From contig JAXMBI010000004.1 of assembly GCA_046349955.1 (NCBI GenBank), positions 237,869 through 301,868 of the forward strand: a stretch of DNA of 64,000 nt, written 5' to 3'. The number at the start of each line of letters is the position of its first letter. The first letter of the stretch is position 1. Both the position numbers and the translations under genes were made by a program. Below the pieces are notes generated by a model. That model saw nothing but the letters and a program-made list of their open reading frames with translations, was not told the origin of the DNA and ran no database searches. The DNA comes from JBGAPH01 sp046349955 (GTDB lineage: Bacteria > Planctomycetota > Planctomycetia > Pirellulales > JBGAPH01). Of the stretch, positions 51,934 through 63,100 are shown in pieces.

Positions 51934-52054
51934 TGAGAATAGCCCCACGTTTCAACGTGGGGTCCGGGTCTCAACTCAATGCGTGCCGGCTGGCACGCAC
52001 CGAATGTTGGGGGCGAACGGCGAACCCCGCAGTGAAACTGCGGGGCTATTCTCA
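51934..52054. repeat. element with mirrored stem-loop ends
   Basis: A 121-bp element whose ends are inverted copies: tgagaatagccccacg with a small hairpin (51934-51964) and its counterpart ending cggggctattctca (52022-52054). Between them is a gcgtgcc/ggcacgc hairpin (51980-51998). It has the shape of a miniature inverted-repeat element. It lies between the PEP-CTERM frame and clpB, in a convergent gap. Confidence 0.75.
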
Positions 52055-52109
52055 CTACGTCGCGAACGCGACAAGTACGCGGGTCGCCGTAGCGTTAGGA
52101 CGAACATCA

Positions 52110-54767
<2,658 letters not shown>

Positions 54768-54806
54768 GGGAGAGTCCTTCCGGGTATATGGGATGCCTAT
54801 AGGTTT

Positions 54807-54847
54807 ACAAAAAAGAACCTCATCGGGCGATACGCGCCGCGATGAGG
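54807..54847 (-). terminator. intrinsic terminator between dnaK and clpB
   Basis: On the minus strand an 8-bp stem (cctcatcg / cgatgagg) with a 14-base loop is followed by TTCTTTTTTGT, a strong U-tract. It ends 74 bases past the dnaK stop and 40 bases before the clpB start, so dnaK transcripts should mostly stop here and clpB probably has its own promoter or depends on readthrough. Confidence 0.75.
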
Positions 54848-54920
54848 CTGGGAGTTTCTGTGGGTTCGACGGCGGGGGTAAACTCCGCCGCTCGCTGGCA
54901 CGGTAGTTCGCCGCTCGATG

Positions 54921-56828
54921 CTACTCCTTGACCTCGAACTCGGCGTCGACCACGTCTTCGTCGCCGGGGCCGCCGGACTTGGCGCCGTCGGTCGGACCGG
55001 CTGGGCCTGCGCCTGGCGCCCCTGCCGCTGCGTAGAGCGTCTTGGTGAACGCCTGCGAAGCCTGCTCCAGGTCGCTGATCGCCGACTTGATCGAGTCGAG
55101 GTCGCTTCCCTTGGCGGTTTCCCGGGTGCGGGTGATCGCCGCCTCGAGCGGCGCCTTGTCGCCCGCCGACAGCTTGCTCTCGTTCTCCTTCATCAGCTTC
55201 TCGAGCTGGAAGCAAAGCGAATCGGCCTGGTTGCGGGCTTCGGCCAGCGCACGCTTCTTCTTGTCTTCTTCGGCGTGCGACTCGGCGTCCTTGCGCATCC
55301 GCTCGATCTCGCCCTCGTTCAGGCCGCTCGATTGTTCGACGCGCACCGAGTGCTCCTTGCCGGTGCCCAGGTCGCGGGCCGTGACGTTGAGGATGCCGTT
55401 GGCGTCGATGTCGAACTTGACCTCGATTTGGGGCACGCCGCGCGGGGCGGGCGGAATGCCGTCGAGGTTGAACTGGCTGAGCAAGCGGTTGTCGTTGGCC
55501 ATTTCGCGCTCGCCCTGGAAGACGCGCACGGTGACCGCGGATTGGCTGTCGTCGGCGGTGCTGAACACCTGCTTGCGCTCGGTCGGGATCGTGGTGTTGC
55601 GCTCCACGAGCCGCGTCATCACGCCGCCCAGGGTTTCGATGCCCAGGGAGAGCGGGGTGACGTCGAGCAGCAGCACGTCGGACACCTCGCCGGCAAGCAC
55701 GCCGCCTTGGATCGCGGCGCCCACGGCCACGACTTCGTCGGGGTTGACGCCCTTGTGCGGGTCCTTGCCGAACATCTTCTTGACGAGCTCTTGCACCTTG
55801 GGGATGCGGGTCGAGCCGCCCACCAGCACCACTTCGTCGATGTCGCCGGGCTTGAGCTTGGCGTCGGCCAACGCCTTTTCCACAGGGCCGCGGCAACGCT
55901 CGACGAGGTGATCCTCGAGCTGTTCGAACTTGCTGCGGGTAATGTTGATCAGCAAGTGCTTGGGGCCCGAGGCATCGGCCGTGATGAACGGCAGGTTGAT
56001 GTCGGTCGAGCTGGCCGAGCTGAGCTCCTTCTTGGCCTTTTCGCAGGCTTCTTGCAGCCGCTGCAGGGCCATGGTGTCCTTGCGGAGGTCGATCCCCTGC
56101 TCCTTCTTGAACTCCTCGGCCACGTAGTTGATGAGCACTTCGTCGAAGTCGTCGCCGCCCAGGTGGGTGTCGCCGTTGGTGCTGATCACGCGGAACACGC
56201 CGTCGGCCACTTCGAGCACCGACACGTCGAACGTGCCGCCGCCAAGGTCGAAGACCACGATCTTCTCGTGCTCTTTCCGCTCGAGGCCATAGGCCAGGGC
56301 GGCCGCGGTCGGCTCGTTGATGATGCGGGCCACTTCGAGCCCGGCGATCTGACCGGCGTCCTTGGTGGCTTGCCGCTGGGCGTCGTTGAAATAGGCCGGG
56401 ACGGTGATCACCGCCTTGTTGACCTTATGGCCCAGGTAGGCCTCGGCGGCCTCCTTGAGCTTGCGGAGGATGAGCGCGGAGATCTCCGGCGGCGTGTAGT
56501 CCTTGTCGCCGACCTTGACCTTCACGTAGTCCTTCGCCCCTCCCACCACCGGGTAGGGGACCATCTTCTCTTCGTTGGCCACTTCGTCGTGCCGGCGGCC
56601 CATGAAGCGCTTGATCGAATAGACCGTGCGCTTCGGGTTGGTGACCGCCTGGCGGCGCGCCGGCTCGCCAACGAGCACGTCTCCCTTGTCGGTAAACGCC
56701 ACGACGCTGGGCGTGAGGCGGTTGCCTTCCTGGTTGGGGATGACCTTGGCTTCTTTGCCTTCCATGACGGCCACCACCGAGTTGGTCGTCCCCAGGTCGA
56801 TCCCGATGATTTTCTCACCCTTGGCCAT
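54921..56828 (-). CDS. dnaK: chaperone DnaK (Hsp70)
   Basis: The major ATP-dependent chaperone. The 635-residue length is normal. The start (56828, with aaggag upstream) gives MAKGEKIIGIDLGTTNSVVAVMEG; nucleotide-site motifs IINEPTAAALAYGL and VFDLGGGTFDVSVLEV follow, then the substrate domain (about 390-510) and an acidic tail DEDVVDAEFEVKE with a Gly/Pro-rich linker. No grpE or dnaJ lies adjacent on this strand. No CIRCE element (inverted ttagcactc) is seen upstream; instead, 9-bp direct repeats lie at 56926-56947. Confidence 0.98.
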   Translation of the reverse strand: MAKGEKIIGIDLGTTNSVVAVMEGKEAKVIPNQEGNRLTPSVVAFTDKGDVLVGEPARRQAVTNPKRTVYSIKRFMGRRHDEVANEEKMVPYPVVGGAKDYVKVKVGDKDYTPPEISALILRKLKEAAEAYLGHKVNKAVITVPAYFNDAQRQATKDAGQIAGLEVARIINEPTAAALAYGLERKEHEKIVVFDLGGGTFDVSVLEVADGVFRVISTNGDTHLGGDDFDEVLINYVAEEFKKEQGIDLRKDTMALQRLQEACEKAKKELSSASSTDINLPFITADASGPKHLLINITRSKFEQLEDHLVERCRGPVEKALADAKLKPGDIDEVVLVGGSTRIPKVQELVKKMFGKDPHKGVNPDEVVAVGAAIQGGVLAGEVSDVLLLDVTPLSLGIETLGGVMTRLVERNTTIPTERKQVFSTADDSQSAVTVRVFQGEREMANDNRLLSQFNLDGIPPAPRGVPQIEVKFDIDANGILNVTARDLGTGKEHSVRVEQSSGLNEGEIERMRKDAESHAEEDKKKRALAEARNQADSLCFQLEKLMKENESKLSAGDKAPLEAAITRTRETAKGSDLDSIKSAISDLEQASQAFTKTLYAAAGAPGAGPAGPTDGAKSGGPGDEDVVDAEFEVKE

Positions 56829-57209
56829 CAATCGCTCCTTTGTCTCTTGGTCCGCCGCCAAAACCGCTCGTGGGGCCAGCCCGACCCGAGAGCGGATATG
56901 TGTTTTGTCGTTCGATACGCGCAGGCTGCTTGCCGTGACTGCTTGCCCGGCCACGTTACGCAAAGGCTATGCCGGGGGCTGCTGGCGCAGAACAGCATGC
57001 ATGCAAGCCTAAGTCGCAAATGCAGTTGAGACGAATTCGCCGCGCGGCCTGACGAAATGGCAAGTACGTGTGGTCTGTTGCAGAGAAGCGAGGCCCTGCC
57101 AGTTTGGCATACGGTCGAGGCCGCACGCGGCGGAGCGTTGCGGCCGGATTTCGCAGGGGCTATCGTGCTCTGAAGTTCCGCCCTCACCCCACTCTTCGGA
57201 ATACCCGCC
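56829..57209. other. divergent dnaK-esterase gap of 381 bp
   Basis: No gene. Promoters for both directions must lie here. The only clear signal is the direct repeat at 56926-56947. I found no CIRCE, no classical heat-shock sigma promoter and no clear -35/-10 pair. Confidence 0.4.
56926..56947. promoter_or_regulatory. 9-bp direct repeats upstream of dnaK
   Basis: ctgcttgcc occurs twice, perfectly, with a 4-base gap (13-base period), about 98 bases upstream of the dnaK start. Such spacing suits a dimeric regulator binding in tandem, but no binding protein is identified. Confidence 0.4.
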
Positions 57210-58082
57210 ATGATCCTGCGTTCGCTCGGTTGGTCGATCGCCCTCGTTGCTCTGGCCGCCGGTTCGACCCAAGCGGCTGATCCGCCGGCGGTCGAGTTTC
57301 GCGAAGAAGTGGAGTACGGGACCGGCGGCGGCGAAAAGCTGACGCTCAACCTCGCCAAGCCTGCCAAGGCCGAAGGCAAGCTGCCGGTGCTGGTCTACAT
57401 TCATGGCGGCGGCTGGGCCGGCGGCAACAAGAAGGATCTCAACCAGCCGATCAAAGACGCCGCCGCCCGGGGCTACTTGGCGGTGACCGTCGGCTACCGG
57501 CTGGCCCCCAAGCACCTGTACCCTGCGCAAGTGGAAGACGTAAAGTGCGCCGTCCGCTGGCTGCGGGCCCATGCCGAGGAGTTGGGGATCGACCCCGAGC
57601 GGATTGGGGCCGTCGGCTTCTCGGCCGGCGCCCACTTGGCGATGATGCTCGGCTTCATGGACAAGGGGGATGGCCTCGAAGGGAGCGGCGGCTGGCCCGA
57701 CCAGTCGAGCAAGGTGCAGGCAGTGGTCGCTTACTTTGGTCCCACGAACCTGGACGCTGAGTACCCCGAAACGTCGCGGGCGATCGTCAAGCAGTTCATC
57801 GGCGGCACCCGCGAGGAAAAGCGCGACCTCTACAAGCAAGCCTCGCCCCTCTCCTACATTGGCGAGGGAGATGCACCCGTGCTGATCTTCCAAGGCACCA
57901 AGGACGTGCTCGTGCCGCACGACCAGGCCATTCAGGTCGTCGACGTGCTCACCAAGGCGGGCGTGCCAGGACGCATCGAGATCATGCTCGGCGCCAACCA
58001 CGGCTGGGGGGGTAAGGAACTCGAGCGCACGCTCGAAGGGACCAACGAGTTCTTCGACGAGATCCTGAAGCCGGGCAAGTAG
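57210..58082 (+). CDS. secreted alpha/beta-hydrolase, esterase-lipase type
   Basis: A 290-residue enzyme with signal peptide GWSIALVALAAGSTQA. The hormone-sensitive-lipase-type oxyanion motif YIHGGGWAGGN (about 64-74) and the nucleophile elbow GFSAGAHLA are clear; the acid is likely in GTKDVLVPHDQA and the His in GANHGWGG. ATG 57210 has no strong ribosome site. Planctomycete relatives are exported esterases of unknown substrate. The gene converges with the PD40 protein gene. Confidence 0.9.
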   Translation: MILRSLGWSIALVALAAGSTQAADPPAVEFREEVEYGTGGGEKLTLNLAKPAKAEGKLPVLVYIHGGGWAGGNKKDLNQPIKDAAARGYLAVTVGYRLAPKHLYPAQVEDVKCAVRWLRAHAEELGIDPERIGAVGFSAGAHLAMMLGFMDKGDGLEGSGGWPDQSSKVQAVVAYFGPTNLDAEYPETSRAIVKQFIGGTREEKRDLYKQASPLSYIGEGDAPVLIFQGTKDVLVPHDQAIQVVDVLTKAGVPGRIEIMLGANHGWGGKELERTLEGTNEFFDEILKPGK

Positions 58083-58087
58083 CGGCA

Positions 58088-59140
58088 TCACGGCGTCGCT
58101 AACTCCGCCGTGAACAACTGGCTCGAGTGGTCGTCGGTGCGGCTGCTCGTCCACAGCAGCGTGCGGCCGTCGGGCGAGAAGACCGGCAGCACGTCGGCAG
58201 CCGGGTTGTCGGTGAGCCGGATCGTCGGACCCGGCACGATCGTCTGGCCGCCGTCGCTCGTCGGCTGGAAGGAATAGCGCATCAGCCACAGATCGTAGTT
58301 GGGGCGGGCCTTGGGGTCGGAGTGGTCGGCCCCCGTCCACACGATGAAGGGCGACTTGGGGTGCCAGTAGGGCGCCCAGTTCACGCCCACGTTGTCGGTG
58401 AGCGCCACGTCGTGCTTGCCGTCGACGGAAATGGCGCGAATCTGCAAGTACTCAGGCTGCTTGCGGTCGCTGCGAAAGACGATCCACTTGCCGTCCGGGG
58501 AAAAGAAGGGCCCGCCGTCGTAGCCAGGCACGTTCGTAAGCTGGCGGACGTTCGTGCCGTCGGCGTTCATCAGGTACAGGTCGGGGTCGCCGTCGCGCGT
58601 GCTGCAGAAGACGATCTGCTGGCCATCGGGCGAAAAAGCGCACTCGGCGTCGTAGCCCGGGGAATCGGTGAGCCGCTGCAGGTTGCCGCCGTCGGGATCG
58701 GCCAGGAAGATCTCCATCTGCGGATCGAAGTCCCACTGGTAGCGACGGCGACGCCCCGCGGCCTTGTCTTCGGCCTGCTGCTTGCGCTCGGCCTCTTCGG
58801 TGGCGTCGAGCTGCGGGTCAAGGTGGCTTGAGGCGTAGATGATCTTCTGGCCGTCGGGGCGGAAATACGCGCAGGTCGTCCGCCCCCGCCCGGTGCTCAC
58901 CAGCCGCGGCGGACCGCCGGAGAGGGGCTGCGTGTAGATCTGATAGAACGGATACCCCTGCGGCACGCCCTGGTAGATGAGCGTCTCCCCGTCGGGGGAG
59001 AAGTAGCCTTCGCCGGCCTTGGTCAGGCCCTGGGTCACCTGGCGGATGTTCTTCAGCCGCTCGGGCTCGATCGAATCGGCGGCCCAGGCAATGGCGGAGA
59101 GCGATGAGGCCAGGGCAAAGCAGACGAACAGCAATCTCAT
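58088..59140 (-). CDS. TolB-like PD40 beta-propeller protein
   Basis: A 350-residue exported protein with signal LLFVCFALASSLSAIAWA. At least six PD40/WD40-like repeats are visible, each with the FSPDG core: GYFSPDGETLIYQG, AYFRPDGQKIIYASS, AFSPDGQQIVFCS, FFSPDGKWIVFRSD and PVFSPDGRTLLWTSS, with interleaved IYLMNADGTNVRQLT-like blades. The family acts in the periplasm (TolB) or as sensor and peptidase accessory domains. No catalytic domain is attached. It converges with the esterase gene and ends 5 bp from its stop. Confidence 0.9.
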   Translation of the reverse strand: MRLLFVCFALASSLSAIAWAADSIEPERLKNIRQVTQGLTKAGEGYFSPDGETLIYQGVPQGYPFYQIYTQPLSGGPPRLVSTGRGRTTCAYFRPDGQKIIYASSHLDPQLDATEEAERKQQAEDKAAGRRRRYQWDFDPQMEIFLADPDGGNLQRLTDSPGYDAECAFSPDGQQIVFCSTRDGDPDLYLMNADGTNVRQLTNVPGYDGGPFFSPDGKWIVFRSDRKQPEYLQIRAISVDGKHDVALTDNVGVNWAPYWHPKSPFIVWTGADHSDPKARPNYDLWLMRYSFQPTSDGGQTIVPGPTIRLTDNPAADVLPVFSPDGRTLLWTSSRTDDHSSQLFTAELATP

Positions 59141-59271
59141 GGGGCAGGGGCTCTGGGGGGCGGGGTGGGAAGGCGTCGCCCGGCAGGCGATTCCTCCCTA
59201 TGATAGGCGGGAACGCCCCCCAAAGGTCAACGCTCGACACAACCCAAGCCCCGGCAACGACAATCCTCGCC

Positions 59272-59823
59272 ATGAAGATCTACACGAAGACGGGGGACGC
59301 GGGACAAACCGGGCTCTTCGCGGGCCCGCGCGTGTGGAAAGACGACCCGCGGATCGAAGCCTACGGCGCGGTCGACGAGCTCAACTCAGTGCTGGGCATG
59401 GTGCGGGCCGAGCAGCCTCCGGCCGAAATCGACGCCCTGCTCGCTGCGGTGCAGAACGACTTGTTCTGCGTGGGCGCCGAGCTCGCCACGCCTGACCCGG
59501 CCGCCAGCGGCGTGGCCTTTGCCGCCGATCCGCGGATCACGGCGCTCGAGCAAGCGATCGACAAGTTCGAGGCGCGGCTCGAACCACTGAAGCAGTTCAT
59601 CTTGCCGGGGGGAACCAAGGCCGCAGCCGCGCTCCACCTGGCGCGGACCGTGGCGCGGCGGGCCGAACGCCGCGTGCTCACGCTTGCCCGCGGGTCCGAG
59701 GAGCCGATCTCGCCGCTGTTGGTGATCTATCTCAATCGGCTGAGCGATTTGCTGTTCGTGCTCGCGCGGGGCGCGAACGCCGCGGCGGGGGTTGGGGATC
59801 AACCGTGGGTGAAGCCGGGGTAG
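59272..59823 (+). CDS. cob(I)alamin adenosyltransferase, PduO type
   Basis: Transfers the adenosyl group of ATP to cob(I)alamin to make coenzyme B12. The 183-residue length matches the PduO-type enzyme. The conserved start YTKTGDAGQTGLF, the loop RIEAYGAVDELNSVLGM and the helix motif LHLARTVARRAERRV, with FILPGGT, are present. ATG 59272 lies in the position expected for the family. No other cobalamin genes are near. Confidence 0.93.
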   Translation: MKIYTKTGDAGQTGLFAGPRVWKDDPRIEAYGAVDELNSVLGMVRAEQPPAEIDALLAAVQNDLFCVGAELATPDPAASGVAFAADPRITALEQAIDKFEARLEPLKQFILPGGTKAAAALHLARTVARRAERRVLTLARGSEEPISPLLVIYLNRLSDLLFVLARGANAAAGVGDQPWVKPG

Positions 59824-59839
59824 GGCCGCCCTCGCCCGC

Positions 59840-59975
59840 CCTTAGCCCCCCGTGAGTCACGGGGGGCAGATCCCGTTCACCGAACCAATGCGGTCAGGTC
59901 AATGGTAAACGCAGCCAAACCGAGTTGCTCGGCCGGTCTCGATCCCGCACCCCCGGCGACGCGCCGGGGGCTAAG
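59840..59975. repeat. two palindromic repeats, family C
   Basis: The ttagccccccgtgagtcacg copy at 59840-59869 has the same core as the one inside purL. A second, shorter relative, ccccccggcgacgcgccggggg-type, lies at 59950-59975. Both fill the gap between the adenosyltransferase and the ABC-F gene (convergent). Confidence 0.75.
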
Positions 59976-59990
59976 GGACGATCCGTCCCG

Positions 59991-61901
59991 CTAGTTCAGC
60001 TCACTCGCCTCTTCCCAATGCTCGTAGAGCTTGGGCAGCGCTTCCTCCAGCCGGGCGAGTTCGGCCTTGGCCGCGCGCATCCGCTCGCCGTCGCGGAGCA
60101 CCTCGGGCTGGCAGAGCAGATCGCGCTGTTCGACGAGCAGCCGCTCGTGCAATTCGATGTCGGCTTCGAGGTCGGCCACCTTGCGGTAGGGGTATTTGCG
60201 TTTCCGTTTGCCCGGCGCCGCCGCGCTCGCACTCGCCGCCGGCTTGGCGGGCGCCGTAGCCTTCCCGCTCGTCCGCTCGACCTTGGCTTCGCCGGCCGAG
60301 AGGCCGACCTTGACGAGGTGGCGATAGGCGTCGTAGTTGCCTTCGATCACGCGGAACCGCCCCGGCTCGACGACCAGCAGATGGTCCGCCACGCGGTTCA
60401 TGAAGTAGCGGTCGTGGCTGACGAACAACACCGTGCCGTTCCAATCGCGCAGCGCCTGTTCGAGCGCATCGCGGGCCCACAGGTCGAGGTGGTTCGTCGG
60501 TTCGTCGAGCACCAAGACGTTGGGGTCGGTCGCCGCCAGCCGGGCGAGCGCCGCCCGGTTGCGCTCGCCGCCGCTCAGGCTGTCGACCGGCTGAAACGCG
60601 ATCTCGCCGCTCAGGCCGAACCGCGCGAGCAGCCCGCGGCGTTGTTGTTCGTTGAACTCCTTCCGCGGCGGCCGAATTGCTTCGACCGTTTGGGCTGAAC
60701 CGCTGATGCCAGAGAGCTGCTGGTCGAAGTAGCCCAGCCGGACATTCGTCCCCAACGATACGCGCCCCGCGTCGAGCGCGAGCTCGCCCACCAAGCAGCG
60801 GAGCAGCGTCGTCTTGCCGGCCCCGTTGGGGCCCAGAATGCCCCAGCGCTCGCCGCGAAGGATGTCGAAGGAGAGGCCAGAAAACAGCGGGCGGTCGAAA
60901 CCCTTGGCCACGCCTTCGACCCGCAGCACGATATCGCCCGTGCGGTCGGCCGGCGTGAAGCCCATCGGCGGGGCGATGATCTCGCGCGGCGGCGCCACGC
61001 GTTCGATTCGCTCGAGCTTCTTGCGGCGATCCTCGGCCTGGGCGGCCTTTTGGCCGTAGTGGTTGCGGCGGATGAACTCCTCGGTCTTGGCGATCTCGAG
61101 CTGCTGCTTCTCGAAGGTCCGCCGCTGCACCTCGAGCCGCTCGGCCTTTTGCCGCCAGTAGGCCGAAAAGTTGCCAGGGTACGAGTCGACCGTCCCTTGG
61201 AAGAGTTCGAGGGTGCGCGTGGCCACCTTGTCGAGCAGGTAGCGGTCGTGGCTGACGACGATCAGCGCTTGCTCGGACTCGGCAAGATGCTGCTCGAGCC
61301 ATTGCGTGGCGTCGATGTCGAGATGGTTCGACGGCTCGTCGAGCAACATCACGTCGGGCGCCGCCAGCAGCATGCGCCCGAGCAGCAGGCGATTCTTCTG
61401 CCCGCCGCTAAGCTCGGCCACCGGGCGGTCGTGGTCCTCTTCGCCGAACCCCAGCCCTTGCAGCACCCGCTCGATCTGATGGTCCACGGCATAGGCCTGC
61501 CGGCGACGCAGCTCGTGCTCCAGGCGATCGTAGCGGTCGGCCAGCTTGCGATGCTCGGCTTCATCTTGGGCGTGGGCAAGCGCCGCGGCCGCCGCTTCCA
61601 CCGCCTGCTGCAAGTCGAGCACTGCCTGGAGGCCGCGGCGGGCTTCCTGCCACACGGTGACGCCGACGGCGAAGACGGGCTGCTGCTCAAGATACTCGAG
61701 CCGGGCCGAAGGATGGAGTTCGACCTTGCCGGAGTCGGCCTCTTCCTGTCCGGCGAGAATGCGCAGGAGCGTAGTCTTGCCGGCGCCGTTGGGCCCGACC
61801 AGGGCCAAGCGCTCGCCGGGCCGCAACTCGAACGACGCGCCCGCCAGCACCGCTTCGGGCCCGTAGTGCTTGACGACCTCCTCCACACGCAACAGGATCA
61901 T
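59991..61901 (-). CDS. ABC-F family ATPase
   Basis: A 636-residue soluble ATPase with two nucleotide-binding domains and no membrane segment. Domain 1 has Walker A GPNGAGKT (36-43), signature LSGGQ and Walker B VMLLDEPSNHLD. Domain 2 has GPNGAGKTTLLRCL, LSGGERNRAAL and VLVLDEPTNHLD. The linker between them is long and basic (YGQKAAQAEDRRKKLERIERV) and a C-terminal coiled coil (KRKRKYPYRKVADLEADIELHERLL) follows, as in Uup. ABC-F proteins act on ribosomes or DNA metabolism; assignment to a subgroup is not safe. The start at 61901 is unambiguous. Confidence 0.93.
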   Translation of the reverse strand: MILLRVEEVVKHYGPEAVLAGASFELRPGERLALVGPNGAGKTTLLRILAGQEEADSGKVELHPSARLEYLEQQPVFAVGVTVWQEARRGLQAVLDLQQAVEAAAAALAHAQDEAEHRKLADRYDRLEHELRRRQAYAVDHQIERVLQGLGFGEEDHDRPVAELSGGQKNRLLLGRMLLAAPDVMLLDEPSNHLDIDATQWLEQHLAESEQALIVVSHDRYLLDKVATRTLELFQGTVDSYPGNFSAYWRQKAERLEVQRRTFEKQQLEIAKTEEFIRRNHYGQKAAQAEDRRKKLERIERVAPPREIIAPPMGFTPADRTGDIVLRVEGVAKGFDRPLFSGLSFDILRGERWGILGPNGAGKTTLLRCLVGELALDAGRVSLGTNVRLGYFDQQLSGISGSAQTVEAIRPPRKEFNEQQRRGLLARFGLSGEIAFQPVDSLSGGERNRAALARLAATDPNVLVLDEPTNHLDLWARDALEQALRDWNGTVLFVSHDRYFMNRVADHLLVVEPGRFRVIEGNYDAYRHLVKVGLSAGEAKVERTSGKATAPAKPAASASAAAPGKRKRKYPYRKVADLEADIELHERLLVEQRDLLCQPEVLRDGERMRAAKAELARLEEALPKLYEHWEEASELN

Positions 61902-62368
61902 GGCGGAGCGATTCTATGCGGCGGACGGCCGTCGTCCAAGCCGGCGCATGCGCGCCCTACATGCGCGAGTACGGGCTTGCGCGTGGCGAAAGGGCAAGGG
62001 ATGAATGACCATCCCCAGCGATGCATGCTCTCTTGGAACCGACGAACTCCGTTGTGGACGTTTGTGGCGTCGAAGGGGCGCACGATCGAACTGCCCGAGC
62101 CGAGCGCGCTTGCGCTAGGCATGTTCGCCGGCTCCCGCCCAACGAAGCAGAATGGCGGTCTAGCCGCTGCAAGCCATTTGCCGGCTTGGCATTCGGCAAT
62201 TCTCCCATAGTGACGGTAGCCAGCCGCGCCTCTATAATCGCGGCGCGGCTGGCAGCTCGCGGCAGGAAGAATTCTGGGTTCCGCACGAATCTTCTTCCGT
62301 GCGCCTGGCGCGCGGCGGCGTCTCCGATCCTGTGAACTTGCGGCGTTCCGGCGAGGAACGATTGTTTC
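61902..62368. other. divergent gap between the ABC-F and PH-domain genes
   Basis: No supported gene in 467 bp. The only clear element is the promoter-palindrome at 62210-62252. Short shadow frames on both strands look random. Confidence 0.4.
62210..62252 (+). promoter_or_regulatory. promoter with an 11-bp inverted repeat around the -10 box
   Basis: GTGACG (62210-62215, matching TGAC of the -35 consensus) and a perfect TATAAT (62233-62238), 17 bases apart. Perfect 11-base arms ccagccgcgcc (62220-62230) and ggcgcggctgg (62242-62252) flank the -10 box with 11 bases between them. A dimeric repressor bound there would cover the promoter. The start of the zinc-ribbon/PH gene is 130 bases downstream. 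Confidence 0.6.
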
Positions 62369-63019
62369 ATGCGTTGTCGTTTTTGTGGCGGCGAAGTGGG
62401 TGAGACGGCCACGTTTTGCCCGACCTGCGGCGAGCGCCTGAGCGAGACTCCCGCTCCGCAGCCGGTGGCGAGTCCCCCGGCTGACGAAGAGGCGAGCCCC
62501 GTGAATCGCGTGCGCCGCCGTAACACGGCCGACGACCCTGAAGCCGAAATCTGGCAGGGAAGCTATTCCCCCAAGGCCATGTATGGCGAATGGGTGGCCG
62601 GCGGCGTGGCCACCGTGGGCGCCATCGTGCTGGCGGTGTTGCTTGTGCCCACGGGCGTCGGCACGGCAATCGTGTTCGGCCTCGTCGTGCTGATGTGGCT
62701 GTTCCTGGCCGCGCGGCTGCTGTATCTCAAGTACAGCGTGAACTACCGGCTCACGAGTCAACGGTTCGTCCACCAGTCGGGCCTCTTGAGCCGCGTGACC
62801 GATCGGATCGAGGTGATCGACATGGACGACATCTCGTTCGCCCAAGGGCCGATCCAGCGGATGCTGGGCGTCGGCACGATCCGCATCACTTCGAGCGACC
62901 GCACCCACCCGGAACTCGTGCTGCGGGGGATCGAAAATGTGGCCGACGTTTCGGGCCTGATCGACAATGCGCGGCGGAAGGAGCGGGTGCGCCGCGGGCT
63001 GCACATCGAGGCGGTTTGA
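62369..63019 (+). CDS. zinc-ribbon, bacterial PH-domain membrane protein
   Basis: A 216-residue protein. Residues 1-24 are a zinc ribbon with Cys3, Cys6, Cys17 and Cys20 (C-x2-C ... C-x2-C). Two hydrophobic segments follow (about 74-90 and 95-115). The C-terminal part (about 120-205) is a bPH_2 domain: YRLTSQRFVHQSGLLSRVTDRIEVIDMDDISFAQGPIQRMLGVGTIRI. In characterised cases bPH_2 proteins are membrane proteins of unclear function. Its transcription may depend on the operator-like promoter at 62210-62252. Confidence 0.85.
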   Translation: MRCRFCGGEVGETATFCPTCGERLSETPAPQPVASPPADEEASPVNRVRRRNTADDPEAEIWQGSYSPKAMYGEWVAGGVATVGAIVLAVLLVPTGVGTAIVFGLVVLMWLFLAARLLYLKYSVNYRLTSQRFVHQSGLLSRVTDRIEVIDMDDISFAQGPIQRMLGVGTIRITSSDRTHPELVLRGIENVADVSGLIDNARRKERVRRGLHIEAV

Positions 63020-63100
63020 GGGCGCAGGTTCGCGTCCGGGGGAGCGGGCTGGTAAGGTGGCTGCACCGGGGCCCGATCCTTCTCCCGACCGCCTCCCGCC

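Noticed and set aside
54918..57029. 703-codon open frame on the plus strand opposite dnaK
   Set aside because: The well-known antisense open frame of dnaK; no independent evidence of translation.
56829..57209. CIRCE/HrcA operator upstream of dnaK
   Set aside because: No ttagcactc ... gagtgctaa inverted repeat in the gap.
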